Shown one piece after another: positions 6,882 to 10,719 of a stretch of 10,719 nucleotides of DNA (its first letter is position 1; each line of letters opens with the position of its first letter). A program made the position numbers and the translations under genes. A model generated the notes under the pieces. It was given only the letters and a program-made list of their open reading frames with translations. It had not been told where the DNA came from and searched no databases. Source of the stretch: Gammaproteobacteria bacterium (lineage in GTDB: Bacteria; Pseudomonadota; Gammaproteobacteria; Steroidobacterales; Rariloculaceae); NCBI GenBank assembly GCA_004357505.1, contig SMWC01000154.1, forward strand, positions 1 to 10,719, in the 5' to 3' direction.

Positions 6882-9428
6882 TCAGTCCGGCCCCGGTTCG
6901 CGCAAGACCTCCACACGTTCTAACCCGACTAACTTGTCACCCTTGTCTAGCCGGATTAGTCGAACTCCCTGCGTGTTTCTACCCATCACGGATATCTCCG
7001 CGGTCGGTGTTCTTACCAGCGTGCCGTTGGAACTGATCAGTATGATCTCGTCTTCACGCGAGACCTGGAGTGCACCGATGACACGGCCGTTACGAGCCGA
7101 GGTCTGAATAGCGATGACTCCCTGCCCACCCCGACTCTGCACCGGGAAATCATCCAGTCGAGTCCGCTTACCATAGCCATTTTCTGTGGCGATGAGCATG
7201 AAATCTTTATCGGGAATGCTAAGAGCGATCACCTCGTCATCAGCGTTGCTCAGGCGGAGCCCACGGACGCCGGCGGCGGTTCTACCCATTGTACGAACAT
7301 CGGTTTCAGAGAACCGAATCGCTTTTCCTGAACGGGCGAACAGCATGACATCCTGGTCGCCGAGCGTGATGGCCGCGCCGATTAAGCGATCATCATCGCG
7401 CAAATTGACAGCGATGATACCGTTGGCGCGAGGGCGCGAGAATGCGGTCAGGGGCGTCTTTTTAACCGTGCCCCGTTTGGTCGCGAAGATCACGTGCTTA
7501 TGATCTTCGAACTCCTTGATCGGCAAGACCGCGTTGATGCGCTCGTTTTCCTCCAACGGCAACAGATTGACGATGGGACGCCCTCTCGCACCTGAGCCCG
7601 CTTGTGGGACTTGATAAACTTTGAGCCAATACGTCTTGCCTTTGCTCGAGAAACACAACAGCGTGTCGTGAGTGTTGGCGATGAACAGTTGGTCAATAAA
7701 ATCTTCGTCTCTGACCCGTGCGGCAGCTCGACCGCGTCCGCCTCGACGCTGCGCCTGGTACACATCGACGGGCTGAGCCTTGGCATAGCCGCCGTGGGAC
7801 AAGGTCACGACAACGTCTTCCTCCGGTATCAGATCCTCGATCGTTAGATCGGTATAGTCTTCGACGATCTCCGTTCGGCGGGGATCAGCGTAGCGCTCGC
7901 GTATCTCATTGAGCTCCTGGCGAATCACGGCTTGCAGCTTGTCGGGTTCCGCAAGAATTTCTTGATACTCTTGAATTTTATCCACTAAGTCCTGGAATTC
8001 TTTAAGTATTTTCTCTTGCTCTAAGGCCGTCAGGCGGTGCAGACGGAGATCCAGGATTGCCTGGGCTTGGACCTCAGAGAGGCGATAGCCGGCGGTGCTC
8101 AAGCCACAGCTTTCCGCCAGCCCTTCCGGACGCGTGGCCTCGGCACCGGCGCGTTCCAGCATCTCGACGACGGCACCCGGCGCCCAATCGCGTTCGGCCA
8201 ATCTAACGCGGGCTTCAGCGGGTGAGGCAGAGGTCTTAATGAGTTCGATGACGGCATCGATATTTCCCAGCGCAACCGTCTGTCCCTCCAGCACATGCGC
8301 GCGTTCGCGTGCCTTTCGAAGCTCATAGAGGGTTCGACGAGTGACAACTTCACGACGGTGTCGAAGGAACGCCTCCAGAAGCTCCTTGAGCGTGAGCACT
8401 TTGGGCTGCCCATCCACAAGCCCGACCATATTGATGCCGAACACGTTCTGTAGCTGCGTTCGTTTATAGAGATTGTTTAGGACCACGTCGGAGAGTTCGC
8501 CGCGACGCAGTTCGATCACGACGCGCATCCCGTCCTTATCGGACTCGTCCCGTAACTCGCTTATTCCCTCTAGACGCTTTTCACGAACCAGCTCCGCGAT
8601 CTTCTCGATCAGCCGGGCCTTATTGACCTGATACGGAAGCTCCGTGATAACGATCGCTTCGCGGCCAGATTTCCCTAGCGGCTCGATATGGGTTCGCGCC
8701 CTGACATAGATTCGACCACGTCCCGTCGTATAGGCACTAATGATCCCCTGGGCGCCGTGAATCAATCCTGCTGTCGGAAAATCCGGTCCCGGTACCAACT
8801 TGATCAAATCGCTGATACCGAGTTCGGGGTTGTCAAGCAGCGCTAGGCACGCATCAATGATTTCGCCGAGATTATGCGGCGGTATATTGGTGGCCATGCC
8901 GACCGCGATACCGGAGGATCCGTTAACCAATAGGTTGGGTACGCGCGTCGGCATGACGGTCGGTTCGTACTCGCTCTCGTCGTAGTTAGCAGCAAAGTCG
9001 ACGGTTTCTTTGTCGATATCGGAGAGCAGGTCGTGGGCCAGCCGAGCCATACGGATCTCGGTGTAGCGCATCGCGGCCGGCGCGTCGCCGTCCACGGAGC
9101 CGAAATTACCTTGCCCGTCCACGAGCAGATAGCGCATGGAAAACGGTTGCGCCATACGAACGATCGTCTCATAGACGGCACTATCCCCATGGGGATGGTA
9201 TTTACCGATGACATCGCCCACCACGCGGGCCGATTTCTTGTAGGCCTTGTTGTATTCGTTGCCCAACTCACGCATCGCATACAACACTCGGCGGTGGACC
9301 GGCTTGAGCCCATCTCTTACATCCGGTAACGCCCGTCCGACAATTACGCTCATGGCGTAATCCAGATAGGACTGCTTCATCTCGTCTTCGAGATTGACCA
9401 GAATGATTTCTTTGGCGATTCCAGCCAT
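6882..9428 (-). CDS. gyrA: DNA gyrase subunit A
   Basis: GyrA is the DNA-cleaving and rejoining subunit of the A2B2 gyrase that introduces negative supercoils. From the ATG at 9428-9426 it has 848 residues and is in register with E. coli GyrA for the first 120 or so. The catalytic Tyr122 is in AAMRYTEIR, and the quinolone region KYHPHGDSAVYE places Ser83 and Glu87. The tower and coiled-coil region follows to about 510. The C-terminal beta-pinwheel domain begins near 530 and opens with the GyrA-box QRRGGRG at 560-566, the element that separates gyrase from topoisomerase IV; GRNTQGVR (816-823) is a later blade motif. The protein ends VLREPGPD, without the long acidic tail of E. coli. An in-frame GTG at 9440 (852 residues) has the better-placed Shine-Dalgarno, GGAGG 11 nt upstream, but the ATG fits the conserved N terminus. 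Confidence 0.97.
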   Translation of the reverse strand: MAGIAKEIILVNLEDEMKQSYLDYAMSVIVGRALPDVRDGLKPVHRRVLYAMRELGNEYNKAYKKSARVVGDVIGKYHPHGDSAVYETIVRMAQPFSMRYLLVDGQGNFGSVDGDAPAAMRYTEIRMARLAHDLLSDIDKETVDFAANYDESEYEPTVMPTRVPNLLVNGSSGIAVGMATNIPPHNLGEIIDACLALLDNPELGISDLIKLVPGPDFPTAGLIHGAQGIISAYTTGRGRIYVRARTHIEPLGKSGREAIVITELPYQVNKARLIEKIAELVREKRLEGISELRDESDKDGMRVVIELRRGELSDVVLNNLYKRTQLQNVFGINMVGLVDGQPKVLTLKELLEAFLRHRREVVTRRTLYELRKARERAHVLEGQTVALGNIDAVIELIKTSASPAEARVRLAERDWAPGAVVEMLERAGAEATRPEGLAESCGLSTAGYRLSEVQAQAILDLRLHRLTALEQEKILKEFQDLVDKIQEYQEILAEPDKLQAVIRQELNEIRERYADPRRTEIVEDYTDLTIEDLIPEEDVVVTLSHGGYAKAQPVDVYQAQRRGGRGRAAARVRDEDFIDQLFIANTHDTLLCFSSKGKTYWLKVYQVPQAGSGARGRPIVNLLPLEENERINAVLPIKEFEDHKHVIFATKRGTVKKTPLTAFSRPRANGIIAVNLRDDDRLIGAAITLGDQDVMLFARSGKAIRFSETDVRTMGRTAAGVRGLRLSNADDEVIALSIPDKDFMLIATENGYGKRTRLDDFPVQSRGGQGVIAIQTSARNGRVIGALQVSREDEIILISSNGTLVRTPTAEISVMGRNTQGVRLIRLDKGDKLVGLERVEVLREPGPD

Positions 9429-9481
9429 GCTATTTACCACAAATACCAGCCCCTCCCGGCCTGCTAAAAGGCACCGGGTGA

Positions 9482-9496
9482 GCTATAACGCGTCGA
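9482..9496 (+). repeat. Near-direct repeat, copy 1 (gyrA side)
   Basis: GCTATA-A-CGCGTCGA. The same two blocks occur with a 3-nt instead of a 1-nt spacer at 9641-9657. Read on the minus strand, this copy places TATAGC where a gyrA -10 box could be. The repeat is visible directly; a regulatory role is inference. Confidence 0.5.
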
Positions 9497-9640
9497 GAGA
9501 GAAACGGGTCATCAAGCCACTGTGGCCGTGTATTTCGAGGGCCAGACAAGCTCGACAAATCAGGTTCCGAGTACTCAATAATTCGGTCAAATTCTACCAT
9601 AAGGAGGCCCTTCCCCGTAGGGTTCCAGGGCGGTCAAACG

Positions 9641-9657
9641 GCTATACTTCGCGTCGA
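9641..9657 (+). repeat. Near-direct repeat, copy 2 (mtaD side)
   Basis: GCTATA-CTT-CGCGTCGA, the partner of the copy at 9482-9496, 159 bp away. It contains the candidate mtaD -10 box and most of the inverted repeat at 9646-9660. Confidence 0.5.
9643..9648 (+). promoter_or_regulatory. Candidate -10 box for mtaD
   Basis: TATACT matches the sigma-70 -10 consensus in five of six positions. The hexamer 17 bp upstream (GGGTTC, 9620-9625) does not resemble TTGACA, so the promoter is either weak, activator-dependent or elsewhere. The predicted start of transcription, near 9655, falls inside the inverted repeat at 9646-9660 and leaves a leader of about 57 nt before the GTG at 9712. Confidence 0.35.
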
Positions 9658-9660
9658 AGT
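9646..9660. repeat. Perfect inverted repeat overlapping the candidate -10 box
   Basis: ACTTCG-CGT-CGAAGT has perfect 6-bp arms around a 3-bp centre. It overlaps the last three bases of the -10-like TATACT and covers the likely transcription start. It could be an operator for a dimeric repressor or a small hairpin at the 5' end of the mRNA. No U tract follows, so it is not a convincing terminator. Confidence 0.55.
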
Positions 9661-9691
9661 TTAGGTCGCCTATTCCACCGGGCTAACCCCC

Positions 9692-9712
9692 ATGAGCGAG
9701 TCATCCGGATAG
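9692..9712 (+). other. Six-codon mini-ORF overlapping the mtaD start
   Basis: ATG at 9692 opens a frame encoding MSESSG and stops at TAG (9710-9712); the last G of the stop is the first base of the GTG proposed for mtaD. The frame differs from mtaD by one base. It may couple or dampen mtaD translation, or it may be chance. No strong Shine-Dalgarno precedes it. Confidence 0.25.
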
Positions 9713-10719
9713 TGAGTCAACGTATCGATGCACTGATTTGCCCCCGCTGGACTATTGCGGTGGAGCCTGATACCAAGGTGCAAGAGGATCTCGTAGTGGC
9801 GATCGACAAGGGTCGAATTCTGGCGCTGCTCACTCGTGCGGAAGCGACCGAGCGTTTCGAGCCCGACGCGCTTCACGAGCGCCCTGACCACGTACTTCTG
9901 CCGGGCCTGGTCAACGCACATACGCATGCTGCGATGTGCTTGATGCGGGGCTATGCTGATGATGTGCCGCTCTCGGTTTGGTTGAAGGAACGCATCTGGC
10001 CGGCGGAAACAAGTCTGGTCAGCCCGGATTTCGTCGCCGATGGCACGCGCCTGGCCGTGGCTGAGATGCTTCGGGGTGGCACGAGCTGCTTTGCAGATAT
10101 GTATTTCTTTCCGAACAAGGTGGCTGACGTTGCGGTGGAGACCGGCATCCGGGCCGCCGTCGGCATGATCGCGATCGAGTTTCCTTCGTCTTGGGCTGCG
10201 ACGCCCGATGAATACATCAGCAAGGGCTTAGCCGTTCACGATGCCTATCGAGCAAATCCGCTCGTTAGTACTTTCTTTGCGCCTCATGCGCCCTATAGCG
10301 TCTCCGATCAGACCTTGCTACGCATCCGTCAACTTGCCGACGAGCTAGAGGTCCCTGTACAGATGCATGTCCATGAGACAGCGCAAGAGGTGGAGGACGC
10401 TATCTCGGAGTCTGGACAACGACCGTTGCAGCGCCTGGAGGAATTGGGATTACTGAACTCAGCCCTGATCGCGGTGCACGCGACGCAGTTACTCGATAGC
10501 GAGATCGAAGCGCTGGCGCTTGCGGGGTCGAGTGTCGTGCACTGCCCGCGATCCAATCTCAAGCTCGCCAGCGGTGCTTGCCCGGTCGCCGAGCTGCTTG
10601 CGGCTGGCGTTAATATCGCGTTAGGAACGGATGGCGCGGCCAGCAACAATCGGCTGGACCTTTGGGCTGAAATGAACACGGCGGCTCTGTTTGGTAAGCA
10701 AATTGCGCAGAACCCCGAA
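9712..10719 (+). CDS. mtaD: 5-methylthioadenosine/S-adenosylhomocysteine deaminase (amidohydrolase family), 3' end cut by the window edge
   Basis: The frame is open to the last base, giving 336 residues of about 440 usual for the family. These amidohydrolases remove the 6-amino group of methylthioadenosine or S-adenosylhomocysteine, forming methylthioinosine or S-inosylhomocysteine plus ammonia. The metal-binding HTH is in GLVNAHTHAAM (His70, His72). His192 is in PHAPYS; HVHET gives metal ligand His219 and catalytic Glu222; His256 is in VHATQ; and GTDGAASNN supplies Asp307 and Ser311. These match the ligand and substrate residues known for the Thermotoga MTA/SAH deaminase TM0936. NMTAALFGK-like sequence closes the visible part. 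No ATG lies in frame, so GTG at 9712 (before SQRIDALICPRWTI, the usual N-terminal strand) is the best start; its Shine-Dalgarno is poor. It is transcribed away from gyrA, as in pseudomonads, but without mtnA between. Other adenosine-like substrates are possible. Confidence 0.93.
   Translation, partial: MSQRIDALICPRWTIAVEPDTKVQEDLVVAIDKGRILALLTRAEATERFEPDALHERPDHVLLPGLVNAHTHAAMCLMRGYADDVPLSVWLKERIWPAETSLVSPDFVADGTRLAVAEMLRGGTSCFADMYFFPNKVADVAVETGIRAAVGMIAIEFPSSWAATPDEYISKGLAVHDAYRANPLVSTFFAPHAPYSVSDQTLLRIRQLADELEVPVQMHVHETAQEVEDAISESGQRPLQRLEELGLLNSALIAVHATQLLDSEIEALALAGSSVVHCPRSNLKLASGACPVAELLAAGVNIALGTDGAASNNRLDLWAEMNTAALFGKQIAQNPE

Larger units (their letters stand above)
9429..9711. promoter_or_regulatory. 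Divergent intergenic region between gyrA and mtaD
   Basis: This is the only gene-free stretch of about 280 bases. It should contain the promoter of the gyrA-led operon (leftward) and of mtaD (rightward). For gyrA the candidates are weak: TATAGC on the minus strand (9487-9482) with no good -35, giving a short leader that includes GGGAGGGG (9457-9450). For mtaD the -10-like TATACT at 9643-9648 is clear but its -35 is poor. The region also holds a near-direct repeat (9482-9496 and 9641-9657) and a perfect inverted repeat (9646-9660), described separately. The remaining sequence shows no open frame with coding character, no RNA-gene signature and no terminator that I can support. Confidence 0.5.

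Noticed and set aside
8843..9313. 156-codon minus-strand frame inside gyrA
   Set aside because: It is an alternative frame of the most conserved part of gyrA and its translation resembles nothing.
9429..9440. GTG start for gyrA, adding four residues
   Set aside because: The Shine-Dalgarno spacing favours it slightly, but the ATG gives exact register with other GyrA N termini. Left as an alternative in the gyrA entry.
9601..9630. GC-rich stretch with short complementary pieces as a terminator
   Set aside because: The possible stem is only three or four pairs and no U tract follows on either strand.
9670..10679. Minus-strand open frames opposite mtaD (9670-9927, 9951-10223, 10329-10679)
   Set aside because: The plus strand encodes an unbroken amidohydrolase with all metal ligands, so these are shadows.
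1..10719. A novel defence, mobile or biosynthetic system
   Set aside because: Every substantial frame belongs to a well-known housekeeping family in a largely conserved order. No transposase, integrase, tandem repeat array, tRNA or unknown gene is present.

Overview
The window is an ordinary, gene-dense chromosomal segment from a proteobacterium, most probably a gammaproteobacterium. The evidence is protein resemblance (GyrA, PheA, CMK, S1 and an MtaD-type deaminase all look like the Pseudomonas/Alkalilimnicola/Halomonas kind) and gene order. The order gyrA-serC-...-pheA-...-aroA-cmk-rpsA is the 'aromatic supraoperon' known from pseudomonads and relatives, and a divergent methylthioadenosine deaminase gene beside gyrA also fits that group. 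Base composition is moderately GC-rich. I cannot name a genus.

Layout: seven genes lie head to tail on the minus strand. In transcription order they are gyrA (about 9428 to 6882), serC (6848 to 5766), a serA-type 3-phosphoglycerate dehydrogenase (5760 to 4576), pheA (4542 to 3436), aroA (3420 to 2077, GTG start), cmk (2084 to 1398) and rpsA (from 1292, running off the left edge). Spacings are 33, 5, 33 and 15 nt, then an 8-nt overlap, then a 105-nt leader before rpsA. No terminator-like hairpin with a U tract is evident between any of them, so one long transcript with internal promoters is likely. On the plus strand one gene, an MTA/SAH deaminase (mtaD type), starts at about 9712 and runs off the right edge. 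The roughly 280-bp region between it and gyrA is the only substantial noncoding stretch and should hold the divergent promoters.

How the genes fit together: SerA and SerC are consecutive steps of serine synthesis. AroA makes EPSP on the way to chorismate. PheA takes chorismate to phenylpyruvate, and SerC-type enzymes also serve vitamin B6 synthesis. CMK, ribosomal protein S1 and GyrA tie this amino-acid block to nucleotide supply, translation and DNA topology. The deaminase handles adenosine-containing by-products of S-adenosylmethionine use.

What differs from the textbook arrangement: serA sits between serC and pheA; hisC and tyrA, usual between pheA and aroA, are absent; and no mtnA lies between gyrA and mtaD. 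The SerA homologue appears to lack the usual catalytic glutamate, and AroA carries all four motifs used to define class II EPSP synthases. The gyrA/mtaD intergenic region holds a near-direct repeat and a perfect 6-bp-arm inverted repeat overlapping a good -10 box. I found no mobile element, CRISPR array, tRNA, prophage or defence gene, and nothing that looks like an undescribed multi-gene system.
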